A stretch of DNA of 64,000 bases from Streptomyces olivaceoviridis (GCF_014650115.1 NZ_BMUI01000002.1:558001-622000), one strand, 5' to 3'. Positions 51,640 through 62,500 are shown, numbered from the stretch's first letter. Notes: generated by a model from the letters alone, not told the origin. Made by a program: numbers and translations.

Positions 51640-52185
51640 TCAAAACCCCCCGTTCCGTTCCGTATCCTGTGCCCGCTCATTCCCAGTCTGTTCGCCCGCC
51701 AGCCGCTCCAGGAGCACTGCGAGTACGCTCCGTACACTCTCCATACGGATTTCCGCACGGCTGCCGTTCAACCGCAGACCCTCGACTTTTCCGCCACCGG
51801 CAGAACCGGACCGGGCGGTGAGGGGCCCGTCGACGGCCACGAAGACCGTCCCGACGGGCTTGCCGTCCTGCGGGTCGGGGCCGGCGACCCCGGTGGTCGC
51901 GATGCCCCAGTCGGCGCCCAGCACCTTGCGGACTCCGGCTGCCATCTGGCCCGCGACCTGCGGATCCACCGCTCCGCGTTGGGCCAGCAGGGTGGCGTCG
52001 ACGCCCAGCAGCTGATGCTTCAGTTCGGTTGCGTAGGCGGTGATCGAGCCCCGGAACACCCGGGACGCGCCGGGTACCCCGGTGATCTCCGCAGCTACCA
52101 GGCCACCCGTCAACGACTCCGCGACGGCAAGGGTCTCTCCCCTCACGGTCAGTAGTCGCACCAGTTCGGTGGCCCGGGAACTCAC
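51640..52185 (-). CDS. CinA C-terminal-type protein (nicotinamide-nucleotide amidohydrolase)
   Basis: 181 residues: AVAESLTGGLVAAEITGVPGASRVFRGSITAYATELKHQLLGV and GADWGIATTGVAGPDPQDGKPVGTVFVAV are the CinA/PncC signature. Hydrolyses NMN to nicotinate mononucleotide. Only the amidohydrolase domain is present, without the N-terminal MoeA-like domain. The GTG at 52185 overlaps the pgsA stop by 4 nt. Last gene of rimO-pgsA-cinA, 109 nt upstream of clgR. Confidence 0.92.
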   Translation of the reverse strand: MSSRATELVRLLTVRGETLAVAESLTGGLVAAEITGVPGASRVFRGSITAYATELKHQLLGVDATLLAQRGAVDPQVAGQMAAGVRKVLGADWGIATTGVAGPDPQDGKPVGTVFVAVDGPLTARSGSAGGGKVEGLRLNGSRAEIRMESVRSVLAVLLERLAGEQTGNERAQDTERNGGF

Positions 52186-52949
52186 GCTTCCTTCTCCTCC
52201 AACGCTGCCGCCCGCTCGGCGATTCCCCGCCGACGCAGCACAATGGCTTGTCTTACGTAGTCGAGACCCGTGACGACGGTGAGGACGACCGCCGCGGCCA
52301 TCACCCAGAAGCGCAGGCTGGCGAGCCACCCGGTCAGGGCCAGGACGTACATCCCGACGGCCACGCCCTGGGTGAGCGTCTTCAGCTTGCCGCCCCGGCT
52401 GGCGGGGATGACACCGTAGCGAATGACCAGAAACCGCAGCAGGGTGATGCCGAGTTCCCGGCCGAGGATCACGGCCGTCACCCACCACGGCAGATCACCG
52501 AGACCGGACAGACAGATGAGCGCCGCCCCCATGATCGCCTTGTCGGCGATGGGGTCGGCGATCTTCCCGAAGTCGGTGACCAGGTTGTAGGTACGCGCCA
52601 GATGTCCGTCGAACAGATCGGTGATCATGGCGATGGCGAAGGCCGCCCAGGCCAGGGAGCGCCAGGCCGGGTCATAGCCGCCGTCGGCCAGCATCAGCGC
52701 CACGAAGCCGGGCACCAGGACGAGCCGGAGCATCGTCAGCAGATTGGCGACGTTCCAGACGCTCGCCTGGTTGACGGCCGCCGCCGCGATCTTCCCGCCA
52801 CGCGGCGGCTTGCCGCCCTCGGGAGCCGTGGCCGGAGCCGAAGCAGAACCGGAGACCTCGGACGGGGTTCCGCCGTCGGCAGCGGCGGAGCCCCGGGCAC
52901 CCTGCGCGCCGGAGGAGCCGCCCGCGGCGGATGCCGGGACTCCGGTCAT
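52182..52949 (-). CDS. pgsA: CDP-diacylglycerol-glycerol-3-phosphate 3-phosphatidyltransferase
   Basis: 255 residues. The CDP-alcohol phosphotransferase motif D-x2-D-G-x2-A-R-x8-G-x3-D-x3-D reads [20 protein letters not shown] then IADPIADK. About five TM helices. A 60-residue Ala/Gly/Ser-rich N-terminal extension precedes the enzyme. Makes phosphatidylglycerol phosphate at the membrane. Overlaps rimO upstream and cinA downstream by 4 nt each. Confidence 0.93.
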   Translation of the reverse strand: MTGVPASAAGGSSGAQGARGSAAADGGTPSEVSGSASAPATAPEGGKPPRGGKIAAAAVNQASVWNVANLLTMLRLVLVPGFVALMLADGGYDPAWRSLAWAAFAIAMITDLFDGHLARTYNLVTDFGKIADPIADKAIMGAALICLSGLGDLPWWVTAVILGRELGITLLRFLVIRYGVIPASRGGKLKTLTQGVAVGMYVLALTGWLASLRFWVMAAAVVLTVVTGLDYVRQAIVLRRRGIAERAAALEEKEA

Positions 52950-54418
52950 CTGCCCGCCTCCTCACTACACGCGAGCGAGCCGGTCGGCGGCTCGGCCACC
53001 AGGTCGACGCCTTCGGTGCCGACCACCTTCGCCTCGACCATACGTCCGACGCTCAGACCCGCGCCGCTCGTGAGGAGCACCTGGCCGTCGGTCTCCGGCG
53101 CCTGGTGCGCGCCGCGGCCGTGGACACCCTCCTCCTCGTCCACGGACTCCACCAGGACCTGGACGGTCTCGCCGACGCGTTCCTCGGCGCGCTGCGAGAC
53201 GAGTTCCTCGGCGAGCCGGGAGATGTGGGCCAGGCGCTCGGCGACGACGTCCTCGTCCAGCTTGTTGTCGTACGTCGCCGCTTCCGTGCCCTCCTCGTCC
53301 GAGTACCCGAAGACACCGATGGCGTCCAGCCGGGCGCCGTTCAGGAAGCGCTCCAGTTCGGCGAGGTCGGACTCGGACTCGCCGGGGAAGCCGACGATGA
53401 AGTTGGAGCGCACACCGGCCTCGGGGGCCTTGCTCCGGATGGTGTCGAGCAGTTCCAGGAAGCGGTCGGTGTCGCCGAAGCGGCGCATGGCGCGCAGCAC
53501 GCCGGGCGCGGAGTGCTGGAAGGACAGGTCGAAGTACGGGGCGATCTTCGGCGTGGAGGTCAGGACGTCGATGAGTCCCGGACGCATCTCGGCCGGCTGG
53601 AGGTAGCTCACCCGCACCCGCTCGATGCCGTCGACCTCGGCCAGCTCCGGCAGCAGGGACTCCAGCAGGCGGATGTCGCCGAGGTCCTTGCCGTAGGAGG
53701 TGTTGTTCTCGGAGACCAGCATGATCTCCTTCACGCCCTGCTCGGCCAGCCAGCGGGTCTCGTTCAGGACGTCGCTGGGGCGGCGGGAGATGAAGGAGCC
53801 GCGGAAGGAGGGGATGGCGCAGAAGGAGCAGCGCCGGTCGCAGCCCGAGGCGAGCTTGACCGAGGCGACCGGGGAGCCGTCGAGACGGCGGCGCAGCGGC
53901 GCACGGGGACCCGAGGCGGGCGCGACGCCCTCCGGGAGGTCGGCCGGGCCGTGCCCGGGCAGCGCGACGGACGCTGCCGACTCCTGGCGCTCGGCGGGGC
54001 TGATCGGCAGCAGCTTGCGCCGGTCGCGGGGGGTGTGGGCGGCGTGGATGCCGCCGGACAGGATGGTCTGGAGGCGGTCCGAGATGTTCGTGTAGTCGTC
54101 GAAGCCGAGGACACCGTCGGCCTCGGGCAGCGCCTCGGCCAGTTCCTTGCCGTACCGCTCGGCCATGCAGCCCACCGCCACGACGGCCTGGGTTCTGCCG
54201 TGGCTCTTGAGGTCATTGGCCTCCAGCAGCGCGTCGACGGAGTCCTTCTTGGCGGCCTCCACGAAGCCACAGGTGTTGACGACGGCGACGTCGGCGTCCG
54301 CGGCGTCCTCGACGAGCTGCCAGCCGTCCGCCTCCAAACGGCCTGCGAGCTCCTCGGAATCCACCTCGTTACGAGCGCAGCCGAGAGTGACGAGTGCGAC
54401 GGTACGGCGTTCAGGCAT
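52946..54418 (-). CDS. rimO: Ribosomal protein S12 methylthiotransferase RimO
   Basis: 490 residues. MTTase cysteines Cys14, Cys50 and Cys84; radical SAM cysteines Cys193, Cys197 and Cys200 (GCDRRCSFC); C-terminal TRAM domain. It methylthiolates an aspartate of S12. A 55-residue insertion before the radical SAM core (about 128-183) is typical of actinobacterial RimO. ATG 54418 is preceded by TAGTCT at 7 nt. It heads the rimO-pgsA-cinA operon and carries a RecA-NDp-type promoter. Confidence 0.95.
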   Translation of the reverse strand: MPERRTVALVTLGCARNEVDSEELAGRLEADGWQLVEDAADADVAVVNTCGFVEAAKKDSVDALLEANDLKSHGRTQAVVAVGCMAERYGKELAEALPEADGVLGFDDYTNISDRLQTILSGGIHAAHTPRDRRKLLPISPAERQESAASVALPGHGPADLPEGVAPASGPRAPLRRRLDGSPVASVKLASGCDRRCSFCAIPSFRGSFISRRPSDVLNETRWLAEQGVKEIMLVSENNTSYGKDLGDIRLLESLLPELAEVDGIERVRVSYLQPAEMRPGLIDVLTSTPKIAPYFDLSFQHSAPGVLRAMRRFGDTDRFLELLDTIRSKAPEAGVRSNFIVGFPGESESDLAELERFLNGARLDAIGVFGYSDEEGTEAATYDNKLDEDVVAERLAHISRLAEELVSQRAEERVGETVQVLVESVDEEEGVHGRGAHQAPETDGQVLLTSGAGLSVGRMVEAKVVGTEGVDLVAEPPTGSLACSEEAGR

Positions 54419-54425
54419 GGGCTCA

Positions 54426-54448
54426 AGACTACTTTGTCTCACTGACAG
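54426..54448 (-). promoter_or_regulatory. RecA-NDp-like promoter of rimO-pgsA-cinA
   Basis: Minus strand CTGTCAGTG (54440-54448), 8 nt, TAGTCT (54426-54431), then 7 nt to the ATG. Only the first base of TTGTCRGTG differs. Confidence 0.65.
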
Positions 54449-54513
54449 CCCACGTCGACGGGGTTGGCCGATTGCGGCCGACTCCGTCACACGACCGTCC
54501 CGCGGGCCCCTCG

Positions 54514-55356
54514 TCAGCCCGCGACCGGGTCGCCCTTCGTGTACGTGAGGCGCTCCACCGCGCCGGGCCGGAAGGTGTCCTCGATCTTCTTGCCGTTGAC
54601 GTACAGCTCGATCGCCCCGGCGTCGCCGAGGATCAGGTTGATCTTGGAGCTGTCCTGGAAGGTCTTGGACTCGCCCTTCTTCAGCAGCCCGTCGTAGAGC
54701 ATCCGGCCGTTGTGGTCCTTGGCCGAGATCCAGCTGCGTCCGTTGGGCGCGCTGACCTGGACGGTGACCTTGTCCTGGGGCGCGGCGGCGATGGCGCTGT
54801 CGGAGGGCTCGCCGGTCGGTGCGGCGGGCTTGTCCTTCTTCGGGGTGGGCGAGGCGGACTTGCCGGGCGTGGGGCTCTGACCCTCGGCGACCTGCGACTT
54901 GGCGTCACCGGAGGCTCCGCCGCCCTTGAAGGCGGTGAACCCGACGAACCCGATCACGACGACGATCGCGGCGACCATCGCGGCGGTCCAGTTCGGGCCG
55001 CGCCGCTCCGGCCGGATGCGCTCCGCCTCGAACAGGGGTGCGGCGGGGGTGGGTGCGGGACGGCCGCCGTGCTCGGCGTCGTACTGCGCGATCAGCGGCT
55101 CGGGATCGAGGTGGACGGCCCTGGCCAGCGTGCGGATGTGGCCACGGGCGTACACATCGCCGCCACAGGGGGCGAAGTCGTCCGCCTCGATGGCACGCAC
55201 GATGGCGATACGGACACGAGTGGCACTGCTGACGTCGTCCACGGTGAGCCCGGCCGCGATCCGCGCCTGCTGGAGCGCTCGGCCCACGGAGGGTCGGGCT
55301 TCCTGGGACTCGTCTCGGAACGGACGCTCGTCTTCAGGGGAGTTGCCGATGGACAC
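54514..55356 (-). CDS. RodZ-like helix-turn-helix membrane protein
   Basis: 280 residues. An N-terminal HTH_25 domain ([41 protein letters not shown] ... [16 protein letters not shown]) is followed by one TM helix ([19 protein letters not shown]). A Pro/Lys/Ser spacer and a C-terminal DUF4115-like beta domain complete the RodZ layout. RodZ links MreB to the membrane; here the role is presumed to be in morphogenesis. Start GTG 55356 (AAAGG 7 nt upstream) chosen over GTG 55383. TAGACT at 55399-55404 is a candidate -10. Confidence 0.85.
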   Translation of the reverse strand: MSIGNSPEDERPFRDESQEARPSVGRALQQARIAAGLTVDDVSSATRVRIAIVRAIEADDFAPCGGDVYARGHIRTLARAVHLDPEPLIAQYDAEHGGRPAPTPAAPLFEAERIRPERRGPNWTAAMVAAIVVVIGFVGFTAFKGGGASGDAKSQVAEGQSPTPGKSASPTPKKDKPAAPTGEPSDSAIAAAPQDKVTVQVSAPNGRSWISAKDHNGRMLYDGLLKKGESKTFQDSSKINLILGDAGAIELYVNGKKIEDTFRPGAVERLTYTKGDPVAG

Positions 55357-55398
55357 GGGGGCGCCTTTCGAGCGTGTAGCCACCTGTGCTGGAAGCTC

Positions 55399-55404
55399 AG
55401 TCTA
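55399..55404 (-). promoter_or_regulatory. Possible -10 of the RodZ-like gene
   Basis: TAGACT on the minus strand, 42 nt before the GTG at 55356. The rest of the 288-nt gap to ftsK (55357-55644) contains the ftsK hairpin and otherwise nothing recognised. Confidence 0.35.
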
Positions 55405-55559
55405 GGGGGGGTACGAAAGGGTGGGACAACCGGACGGTAGGACATTTGTGCGCCATCGGAATGGCCGGACTATCCGATGGTTTGACAGGCTGGTACCCCA
55501 TGATGGGGCGCCTACCTGTCCTTTCGCTCAACTGGACGTACGACAAAGGGGAACGGTTG

Positions 55560-55582
55560 CCCACCGGTCGCTAACGGGTGGG
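55560..55582 (-). terminator. Hairpin downstream of ftsK
   Basis: CCCACCGGT (55560-55568) and ACGGGTGGG (55574-55582) form a 9-bp stem with one mismatch and a 5-nt loop, about 60 nt past the ftsK stop. Confidence 0.5.
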
Positions 55583-55644
55583 TCACGGCGACCCCGCCAC
55601 CCGGCGTAACCCGCGTCCGCCGAACGGCCCTTCGCGCCTCACCC

Positions 55645-58389
55645 CTACGACTCCCCGCGGATCACGGCGAGGACGCCGTCCAGCTCGTCGGGCTTCACGA
55701 GAACGTCACGCGCCTTGGAGCCCTCGCTCGGCCCCACGATGTTGCGGGACTCCATGAGGTCCATGAGCCGTCCGGCCTTGGCGAAGCCGACGCGCAGCTT
55801 GCGCTGGAGCATGGACGTCGAGCCGAACTGGGTGGAGACGACCAGCTCGGCCGCCTGGCACAGCAGGTCGAGGTCGTCGCCGATGTCCTCGTCGATCTCC
55901 TTCTTCTGCTTGGTGCCCACGGTGACGTCGTCCCGGAAGACCGGCGTCATCTGCTCCTTGCAGTGCCGGACGACGGCCGCGACCTCCTCCTCGGTCACGA
56001 ACGCGCCCTGCATACGCGTGGGCTTGTTCGCGCCCATCGGCAGGAACAGGCCGTCGCCCTTGCCGATCAGCTTCTCGGCGCCGGGCTGGTCGAGGATGAC
56101 CCGGGAGTCGGCGAGCGAGGAAGTGGCGAAGGCCAGCCGGGAGGGCACGTTGGCCTTGATCAGACCGGTGACCACGTCGACCGAGGGGCGCTGGGTGGCG
56201 AGCACCAGGTGGATGCCGGCCGCGCGCGCGAGCTGCGTGATGCGCACGATCGAGTCCTCCACGTCCCGCGGCGCGACCATCATGAGGTCGGCCAGCTCGT
56301 CCACGATCACCAGCAGGTACGGGTACGGCTGTAGCTCGCGCTCGCTGCCCTCGGGCGCCTTGGCCTTGCCCTCGCGCACCGCGCGGTTGAAGTCGTCGAT
56401 GTGCCGGTATCCGTAGGCGGCCAGGTCGTCGTACCGGAGGTCCATCTCGCGGACCACCCATTGCAGCGCCTCGGCGGCCCGCTTGGGGTTGGTGATGATC
56501 GGCGTGATCAGGTGCGGGATGCCCTCGTAGGCGGTCAGCTCCACGCGCTTGGGGTCGACCAGGATCATCCGGACGTCCTCCGGGGTCGCCCGCATCATGA
56601 CCGAGGTGATCAGGCAGTTGATGCAGGACGACTTGCCGGAACCGGTGGCGCCGGCGACCAGCATGTGCGGCATCTTCGCCAGCGAGTGCATGACGTACCC
56701 GCCCTCGACGTCCTTGCCGAAGGCGACCAGCATCGGGTCGTCGTCCTCCGCCGACTCCGCGAGTCGCAGCACGTCACCGAGGTTGACCATCTCCCGGTCG
56801 GTGTTCGGGATCTCGATGCCGACCGCGGACTTGCCGGGGATCGGGCTGATGATCCGCACGTCCGGGCTGGCCACCGCGTAGGCGATGTTCTTGGTCAGCG
56901 CGGTGATCCGCTCGACCTTCACGGCGGGGCCGAGTTCGACCTCGTAGCGGGTGACCGTCGGGCCGCGGGTGAAGCCGGTGACGCGCGCGTCGACCTTGAA
57001 CTCGGTGAAGACCTGGGTGAGCGAGGCGACGACGGCGTCGTTGGCCGCGCTGCGGGCCTTGCCGGGGCCGCCGCGCTGGAGCAGGTCCAGCGAGGGAAGC
57101 GCGTAGGTGATGTCGCCGGACAGCTGGAGCTGCTCCGCGCGCGCGGGCAGGTCGCGGGGTTCCTCCGGGGCCTTCTTGGTCAGGTCCGGGACGGAGCCGG
57201 CCGTCAGCTTCTCCTGCTTGGGGCGGGCCGCCGGCACCGGCTTGGGGGCAGGAGCGGGGGCCTGCTCGTCGGCGGTCGCCGGCGCGGGCACCGGGGTGGT
57301 GTCCTCGCGCTCGCCCGCGCTCACCCCCTGGGTGAGGTCGGCGACGAGCGGGGACGGCGGCATGCCGTGCAGGACGGCGCCGTCGAGCGCGGCGGCAGCC
57401 GCCGCCGCGACGTCCACGGCGTCCATCTGCCGCTGTGGGTCCGGCTGGGGCACCGCGGAGCGCCTGGGGCGCCCGCGGCGCTGCGAGAGGGCGTCCTCCT
57501 CGGCGCTGTCGGGGTCGTACGCCTGCGGGGCGGCGGAGCGTCGGCGGGGGCGCGCGGGCGTCGCCTCGCGCCACTGCTCGTCGTAGTACTCCTCCCCGAA
57601 CCGGTCCTCCTCGGGGTCGCGCAACAGGCCCAGGTGCACGCCGAGCGTCCGCAGCCGGTGCGGGATGGCGTTGACCGGGGTGGCGGTCACCACGAGCAGC
57701 CCGAAGACGGTCAGCAGCACCAGCAGCGGTACGGCGAGCACCTCGGTCATGGTGTACGTCAGCGGGGTGGCGGCCGCCCAGCCGATGAGGCCGCCGGCGT
57801 CCCTTATGCCCTGCATGCCGTCGCTGCGCGCGGGCGAGCCGCAGGCGATGTGGACCTGGCCGAGCACGCCGACGACGAGCGCGGACAGGCCGATCACGAT
57901 CCGCCCGTTGGCCTCCGGCTGTTCCGGGTGCCGGATGAACCGTACGGCGATCACCGCGAGCAGTATCGGCACCAGCAGGTCGAGCCGGCCGAAGGCGCCG
58001 GTGACCAGGATCTCGACCAGGTCGCCGACGGGGCCGCGCAGGTCCGCCCAGGTGCCGGCGGCGACGATCAGGGCGATGCCGAGCAGCAACAGCGCGATGC
58101 CGTCCTTGCGGTGGGCCGGGTCGAGGTTCTTCGCGCCCTGCCCTATGCCGCGGAAGACGGCGCCGACGGCGTGCGCCAGGCCGAGCCAGAGGGCGCGCAC
58201 GAGCCGGTACAGGCCCCCGGCAGGCGCGGGCGCCGGCTTCGCGGGCACGGCCTTCCTCGCCGGGGCCTTCTTGGCGGGCGCCTTCTTGACCGGGGCTTTC
58301 CTCGGGGCGGCCTTCTTCGCCGGAGCCTTCGCGGGAGCCGCCGCCTTCTTGGCGGGCTGCTTCTTGGCTGCGGAGGGACGTGAGGCCAT
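55645..58389 (-). CDS. ftsK: DNA translocase FtsK/SpoIIIE
   Basis: 914 residues. A Lys/Ala/Pro-rich N-terminus (about 1-58, repeated KKAPA/KKAAP words) precedes four TM helices (about 90-250) and an acidic Pro-rich linker. The motor has Walker A GATGSGKS around 580-587, Walker B LLVIVDELADLMM and QRPSVDVVTGLIK. A C-terminal gamma winged helix (LCQAAELVVSTQFGSTSMLQRKLRVGFAKAGRLMDLME) reads KOPS-type sites. Moves chromosomes through the sporulation septum in Streptomyces. Both flanks are intergenic; it appears monocistronic. Confidence 0.96.
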   Translation of the reverse strand: MASRPSAAKKQPAKKAAAPAKAPAKKAAPRKAPVKKAPAKKAPARKAVPAKPAPAPAGGLYRLVRALWLGLAHAVGAVFRGIGQGAKNLDPAHRKDGIALLLLGIALIVAAGTWADLRGPVGDLVEILVTGAFGRLDLLVPILLAVIAVRFIRHPEQPEANGRIVIGLSALVVGVLGQVHIACGSPARSDGMQGIRDAGGLIGWAAATPLTYTMTEVLAVPLLVLLTVFGLLVVTATPVNAIPHRLRTLGVHLGLLRDPEEDRFGEEYYDEQWREATPARPRRRSAAPQAYDPDSAEEDALSQRRGRPRRSAVPQPDPQRQMDAVDVAAAAAAALDGAVLHGMPPSPLVADLTQGVSAGEREDTTPVPAPATADEQAPAPAPKPVPAARPKQEKLTAGSVPDLTKKAPEEPRDLPARAEQLQLSGDITYALPSLDLLQRGGPGKARSAANDAVVASLTQVFTEFKVDARVTGFTRGPTVTRYEVELGPAVKVERITALTKNIAYAVASPDVRIISPIPGKSAVGIEIPNTDREMVNLGDVLRLAESAEDDDPMLVAFGKDVEGGYVMHSLAKMPHMLVAGATGSGKSSCINCLITSVMMRATPEDVRMILVDPKRVELTAYEGIPHLITPIITNPKRAAEALQWVVREMDLRYDDLAAYGYRHIDDFNRAVREGKAKAPEGSERELQPYPYLLVIVDELADLMMVAPRDVEDSIVRITQLARAAGIHLVLATQRPSVDVVTGLIKANVPSRLAFATSSLADSRVILDQPGAEKLIGKGDGLFLPMGANKPTRMQGAFVTEEEVAAVVRHCKEQMTPVFRDDVTVGTKQKKEIDEDIGDDLDLLCQAAELVVSTQFGSTSMLQRKLRVGFAKAGRLMDLMESRNIVGPSEGSKARDVLVKPDELDGVLAVIRGES

Positions 58390-58529
58390 GGTGTGAGGTT
58401 ACCGGGGGAGACGACAGCGGACACGTGTGCCCACAGCTTCACCCGTTCGTGTCGTGCCTGCCGGGGCCCGGTACTGACGCACACTCATCCGTGACCTCGG
58501 TCCCGGTGCGCGTCAGTTCCGCCTGTACG

Positions 58530-59210
58530 TCAGTTCTGCGAGGGCACCGAGGCACCGGCGCCGCCCGCGCCCGGCTCCAGGGCATCGAGCGCACGGCGCA
58601 ACCCGGTGAGTTTGCGCTCCAGATGGGCCGCCGTGGCCACCGCGGCCGCGTCCGCGGAGTCGTCGTCCAGTTGCTTGGACAGCGCCTCTGCCTGCTCCTC
58701 GACGGCCGCGAGCCGCGCGGACAGCTCGGCGAGGAGCCCGGCCGGCTCCTTCCCGGCGGCTCCGCCCTTGGCGCCGCCCTCCAACTGGAGCCGCAGCAGC
58801 GCCGCCTGCTCCCGCAGCTGGCAGTTCTTCATGTACAGCTCGACGAAGACCGAGACCTTCGCGCGCAGCACCCACGGGTCGAACGGCTTGCTGATGTAGT
58901 CCACCGCGCCCGCCGCGTAGCCCCGGAAGGTGTGGTGCGGGCCGTGGTTGATCGCCGTGAGGAAGATGATCGGGATGTCCCGGGTGCGCTCGCGCCGCTT
59001 GATGTGCGCGGCGGTCTCGAACCCGTCCATGCCCGGCATCTGGACATCCAGCAGAATGACCGCGAAATCGTCCGTGAGCAGCGCTTTGAGCGCTTCCTCC
59101 CCGCTCGATGCCCGCACCAGCGTCTGATCGAGCGCAGAGAGGATGGCCTCCAGCGCCAGCAGATTCTCCGGCCGGTCATCGACCAGGAGGATCTTGGCCT
59201 TCTGCACCAT
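58530..59210 (-). CDS. osaB: Response regulator OsaB
   Basis: 226 residues. Receiver domain with Asp11/Asp12, phospho-acceptor Asp55 (LLDVQMPGMDG) and Lys108 (YISKPF). The C-terminal part is not a DNA-binding domain but a long charged coiled coil (CQLREQAALLRLQLEGG ... LAELSARLAAVEEQAEALSKQLDDD). Output is therefore probably protein-protein. The start ATG 59210 has GGAGG 8 nt upstream. Paired with the hybrid kinase OsaA upstream, it corresponds to the S. coelicolor regulator needed for development under osmotic stress. Confidence 0.9.
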   Translation of the reverse strand: MVQKAKILLVDDRPENLLALEAILSALDQTLVRASSGEEALKALLTDDFAVILLDVQMPGMDGFETAAHIKRRERTRDIPIIFLTAINHGPHHTFRGYAAGAVDYISKPFDPWVLRAKVSVFVELYMKNCQLREQAALLRLQLEGGAKGGAAGKEPAGLLAELSARLAAVEEQAEALSKQLDDDSADAAAVATAAHLERKLTGLRRALDALEPGAGGAGASVPSQN

Positions 59211-59504
59211 GGCCCGCCCTCCTCGCCCCGGCTGTACACCGGGCGCCGCCCCAGGGGACGACTCCGTTTCGCCGCCCGTCCTTGTGCCGGTCATCGTAGC
59301 CGCACCCCGCCTGTCGCCACACCCTGTCACCGCGATGTCACTGTGCACATAGCGGAAACGCGGCGAGACCCCGGATGGTTCCCGGAATCCGGAATTCCGC
59401 CGCGTACCCGGTCCTCATCATGCAGCAACTCCCCGGGGCCGCCGAAGGTTCCCCCGGCGTTCACCGCACACCCGTCCGATCCGCGCACCCTGGGCACCCC
59501 GCGG
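59211..59504. other. osaA-osaB intergenic region (294 bp)
   Basis: No gene supported. CCGGGG (59433-59438) and CCCCGG (59452-59457) could form a short hairpin downstream of osaA, and GGAATTCC with nearby half-copies lies around 59388-59398. Separate transcription of osaB is possible; no convincing promoter was identified. Confidence 0.4.
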
Positions 59505-62500
59505 TCACTCCGCGGTCATCCACTGGCGCATCACCGACAGCAGGTGATCAGGATCGACCGGCTTGGTGACATAGTCGGAGGCGCCCGACTCGATCGCCTT
59601 CTCCCGGTCGCCCTTCATCGCCTTCGCGGTGAGCGCGATGATCGGCAGCCCCGCGAACTGCGGCATCCTGCGGATCGCCGTGGTCGTCGCGTACCCGTCC
59701 ATCTCCGGCATCATGATGTCCATCAGGACGACCGCCACGTCGTCGTGCTGCTCCAGCACCTCGATGCCCTCGCGGCCGTTCTCCGCGTACAGCACCGACA
59801 GGCCGTGCTGCTCCAGGACACTGGTCAGCGCGAACACGTTGCGGATGTCGTCGTCGACGATCAGCACCTTCTCGCCGCCGAACCGCACCGCGCGGCCCTG
59901 CTGCGGCGCGTGCTCCTGCTCCGGCACCGCCGTCCACTGCTCGGGCCGCTGCCCGTCCTCCGGCCGGCTCCGCCGCCGGCGCCTGAAGAGCGCGGCGGCG
60001 CCGTTCTGCGTCTCCCGGTACGACTTCACCTCGGCCGGCGTCTCGATCTCCACCGCGGACAGCTCCGAGGACAGATACGCCTCGGAGGCGACCAGGTCGC
60101 CGGCCTCCAGCGCGGGCACGGACTGCTGGTAGCCCTGCGGCGGCAGTTCGCTCGGGTGCAGCGGCAGGTAGAGCGTGAACGTCGAGCCACGGCCCGGTTC
60201 GCTCTGCGCGTGGATCTCGCCGCCGAGCAGCTGCGCGATCTCCCGCGAGATCGACAGGCCGAGGCCGGTGCCGCCGTACTTGCGGCTGGTGGTGCCGTCC
60301 GCCTGCTTGAACGCCTCGAAGATCACCCGCATCTTGCTGGCCGCGATGCCGATACCGGTGTCGGTCACCGAGAACGCGATCAGCTCGCCGCCCGGGTCAC
60401 GCAGCGAACCGGCCTCCAGCAGCTGTTCCCTGATGGACTGCGGCACACTCGCGCCCGCGGGCCGGATCACCAGCTCCACCGACCCGGAGTCGGTGAACTT
60501 CACCGCGTTGGACAGCAGGTTGCGCAGCACCTGGAGCAGCCGCTGCTCGTCGGTGTGCAGGGTCGCCGGCAGCTCCGGGGAGACCCGGACGGACAGGTCC
60601 AGGCCCTTCTCCGCGGTCAGCGGCCGGAAGGTGGCCTCCACGTAGTCCACCAGCTGGACGAGCGCGATCCGCGTCGGGGAGACGTCCATCTTGCCCGCCT
60701 CGACCTTCGACAGGTCCAGGATGTCGTTGATCAGCTGGAGCAGGTCGGAGCCGGCACCGTGGATGGTCTCGGCGAACTCGACCTGCTTGGGCGAGAGGTT
60801 GCCCTCGGCGTTGTCGGCGAGCAGCTTCGCCAGGATCAGCAGCGAGTTGAGCGGGGTGCGCAGCTCGTGCGACATGTTGGCGAGGAACTCGCTCTTGTAG
60901 CGCATCGAGACCGCGAGCTGCTCGGCACGCTCCTCCAGGACCTGCCGGGCCTCCTCGATCTCGGTGTTCTTCACCTCGATGTCCCGGTTCTGCCGGGCCA
61001 GCAGCTCGGCCTTCTCCTCCAGTTCGGCGTTGGAGGCCTGGAGCGCCTTCTGCCGGTTCTCCAGCTCGGCCGACCGCTCCCGCAGCTGCTCGGTCAGCTC
61101 CTGCGACTGCTTGAGCAGCTGTTCGGTCTTGGTGTTGACCGAGATGGTGTTGACGCTGGTCGCGATCATCTCGGCGATCTGGTTGAGGAAGTCCTTCTGG
61201 ATGTGCGTGAACGGCGTGAAGGACGCCAGCTCGATCACACCGAGCACCTTGCCCTCGAACAGCACCGGCAACACGATGACCTGCGCGGGCGGCGCCTCGC
61301 CGAGCCCCGAGGAGATCTTCAGGTAACCGCTCGGCGCGTCCGACACCAGGATCGTGCGCTTCTCCTGCGCGGCCGTGCCGACCAGCGCCTCACCGGGCCG
61401 GAACGACGTCGGCATGGAGCCCATCGAGTAGCCGTACGAGCCGAGCATCCGCAGCTCGTAGTCGTCCTCGCCGTTGCCGACGCCCTTGCCCTCCATGAGC
61501 GGCATCGCCACGAAGAACGCGCCGTGCTGCGCGGACACCACCGGCGTCAGCTCGCTCATGATCAGCGAGGCCACGTCCTCCAGGTCCCGGCGGCCCTGCA
61601 TGAGGGCCGAGATCCGGGCCAGGTTGCCCTTGAGCCAGTCCTGCTCCTTGTTGGCGATCGTGGTGTCGCGCAGGTTGGCGATCATCTTGTTGATGTAGTC
61701 CTGGAGCTCCTGGATCTCGCCGGACGCGTCCACGTCGATCTTCAGGTTCAGGTCGCCGCGGGTCACCGCGGTCGCCACGCGCGCGATGGCCCGCACCTGC
61801 CGGGTGAGGTTCCCGGCCATCTCGTTCACGGACTCGGTCAGGTCCCGCCAGGTGCCGTCGACGTCACGCACGCGTGCCTGACCGCCCAGCTGCCCTTCCG
61901 TACCCACCTCGCGGGCCACCCGGGTGACCTCCTCGGCGAAGCTGGACAGCTGGTCGACCATCGTGTTGATCGTCGTCTTCAGCTCAAGGATCTCGCCGCG
62001 CGCGTCAATGTCGATCTTCTTCGTCAGGTCACCCTTGGCGATGGCCGTGGTGACCATGGCGATGTTGCGCACCTGGCCGGTCAGGTTGGACGCCATCTGG
62101 TTCACCGACTCGGTGAGGTCCTTCCAGGTGCCGGCCACACCCGGCACGTGCGCCTGGCCGCCCAGGATGCCGTCCGTGCCCACTTCACGGGCCACCTTGG
62201 TGACCTGGTCGGCGAACGAACTCAGCGTCTTCACCATGGTGTTGATCGTGTCGGCGAGCTGCGCGACCTCACCGCGCGCCTCGATCGTCACCTGCTGCGT
62301 CAGGTCACCGTTGGCGACGGCCGCGGCCACCTGGGAGATGTTCCGCACCTGCATGGTCAGGTTGTTGGCCATCAGGTTGACGTTGTTGCTGAGGTCCTTC
62401 CAGATGCCCGTGACGCCCGGCACGTGCGCCTGACCGCCCAGGATGCCCTCGGTGCCCACCTCACGGGCCACCCGGGTCACCTGCTCGGCGAAGCTGGACA

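Noticed and set aside
59358..59504. Small plus-strand gene in the osaA-osaB gap (GTG/ATG frames)
   Set aside because: No ribosome-binding site, poor codon bias and no homology-like features. The hairpin and repeats there explain the sequence better.
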